NCBI RefSeq assembly: GCF_030269305.1
Contig: NZ_BSTC01000002.1
Coordinates: 310,001 to 374,000 of the forward strand
Source of the DNA: Kineosporia sp. NBRC 101731
Lineage (GTDB): Bacteria > Actinomycetota > Actinomycetes > Actinomycetales > Kineosporiaceae
Direction of reading: 5' to 3'
Length of the DNA stretch: 64,000 nt
Below, one piece after another: positions 63,374-64,000 of the stretch. Below the pieces are notes generated by a model. The model had not been told where the DNA came from. It did not search any database and saw only the letters and a program-made list of their open reading frames with translations. Within the stretch, counting starts at the first letter, position 1. Every line of letters starts with the position of its first letter. The position numbers and the translations under genes were made by a program.

Positions 63374-64000
63374 TCAATGCAGTCCCAGCCGGGCGTCGGC
63401 CACGGCCGTGGACGGCGCCCGGTCGGCCCGGGGTGGCTCGACCCCGAGCACCGTGATCACCGGGCCGTAGTCGTCGGCGGCGGTGGAGACCACCGAGGCC
63501 GCGACCGGCCCACCCCCGAACGCCGACACGTAGAACGCCGCAGCCTGCTCGTCCAGCGCGAACGCCGCGGCGGTACCGGCCCTCATCTCCACGTCGATCG
63601 GGTCGAGCCGCGACCCCCCGGCGTCGTACGGCGTGATCGTCAGCGAAGCGGCCTTGCCCGGGGCGGCCAGCGAGACCGTGGAGCGGGTGCCCGGCGGAAG
63701 CATCGTGTAACCGTTCCCCGTCAGGATCTTCGTGGCCGGCGCCGAGCCGAACTCGGTGGCGTGGTGTCCGGCCGCCGACGGACGACCGATCTGCGCACCC
63801 GCCACCACCGGCACGTCCGAGTCGATCACCGCCGTGTAGGTGCCGGAGGCGATGCCGTACACCGGAATGTCGGCCACTCCCCCTGCCGGCACGTTCACCA
63901 CACCGGCCGTGGGCATCTCGACCGCCCCGGTAGAGCCGAGCAGCCGCAGGCGCACCACGGCCTCCTCGCTGCCGGGCACGGCCACCCGGATCGACGTGGA
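63374..64000 (-). CDS. DUF5719 family protein (3' part)
   Basis: The last 200 or so residues of a secreted or membrane-anchored protein whose start lies beyond the window end. It has beta-rich repeats (VVRLRLLGSTGAVEMPTAGVVNVPAGGVADIPV, TYTAVIDSDVPVVAGAQIGRP, RAGTAAAFALDEQAAAFYVSAFGG). This is the DUF5719 pattern, found next to the metallopeptidase-like gene in actinobacteria. Function unknown. Confidence 0.85.
   Translation of the reverse strand, partial: STSIRVAVPGSEEAVVRLRLLGSTGAVEMPTAGVVNVPAGGVADIPVYGIASGTYTAVIDSDVPVVAGAQIGRPSAAGHHATEFGSAPATKILTGNGYTMLPPGTRSTVSLAAPGKAASLTITPYDAGGSRLDPIDVEMRAGTAAAFALDEQAAAFYVSAFGGGPVAASVVSTAADDYGPVITVLGVEPPRADRAPSTAVADARLGLH

Overview
This window is from a high-GC Gram-positive actinobacterium, most likely a free-living, possibly Kineosporia-like member of the class; that placement is an inference. 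The class-level call rests on WhiB1, the MtrAB-LpqB signalling cluster, a SigF/RsbW(UsfX) pair, a 180-kDa NAD-glutamate dehydrogenase, DUF3499, DUF6912 and Rv3235-like proteins. Much of the gene order follows Mycobacterium tuberculosis. The prfB / ftsE-ftsX / smpB group matches Rv3105c-Rv3100c. The whiB1-pdtaS pair matches Rv3219-Rv3220c. The stretch from Rv3235-like and secA through hpf, comF, lpqB, mtrB, mtrA, sahH, the sugar isomerase and manB to DUF3499 and a metallopeptidase-like gene matches roughly Rv3235-Rv3259. I saw no tRNA, rRNA, CRISPR array, transposase or prophage gene.

Layout. 0-5 kb: division and translation-rescue genes (smpB, M23 murein hydrolase, ftsX, ftsE, prfB). 5-16 kb: an accessory block with an Xre-type regulator, a small unknown protein, a heptanucleotide repeat, a Tad/Flp pilus operon (tadA-tadB-tadC-flp-tadE-tadE-tadG) and a divergent FHA-FtsK protein resembling EssC/EccC but without other type VII genes. 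16-18 kb: RsbW-type anti-sigma factor and SigF-family sigma factor. 18-21 kb: whiB1 and pdtaS. 21-28 kb: NAD-GDH and small conserved genes. 28-31 kb: the second part of the Tad system (cpaE-like and cpaB-like genes) divergent from a small excisionase/BldC-like DNA-binding protein. 31-33.5 kb: LysM and Rv3235-like proteins. 34-42 kb: secA, two acetyltransferase genes, a YcaQ-type glycosylase, hpf, comF. 42-46.5 kb: mtrA-mtrB-lpqB. 46.5-52 kb: a MoxR/DUF58/DUF4129/DUF4350 operon. 52-55 kb: a dienelactone-hydrolase-like protein, SpoIIM and RDD membrane proteins. 55-64 kb: sahH, an ArsR regulator, a CDF transporter, the SIS isomerase / Trm112 / manB operon, a zinc-ribbon protein, DUF3499, a metallopeptidase-like protein and a truncated DUF5719 gene.

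The most interesting signal is a shared motif, TT(A/G)TCCACAG. It is paired in the tadA / FHA-FtsK intergenic region and paired again in the cpaB / BldC-like intergenic region 19 kb away. A further copy lies upstream of comF, with a weak second half-site at the same 28-bp spacing. Tad pili and ComF both belong to the DNA-uptake machinery of some actinobacteria, so these sites may mark a co-regulated pilus/competence regulon. The motif also matches the actinobacterial DnaA box, so DnaA control or titration is the main alternative.
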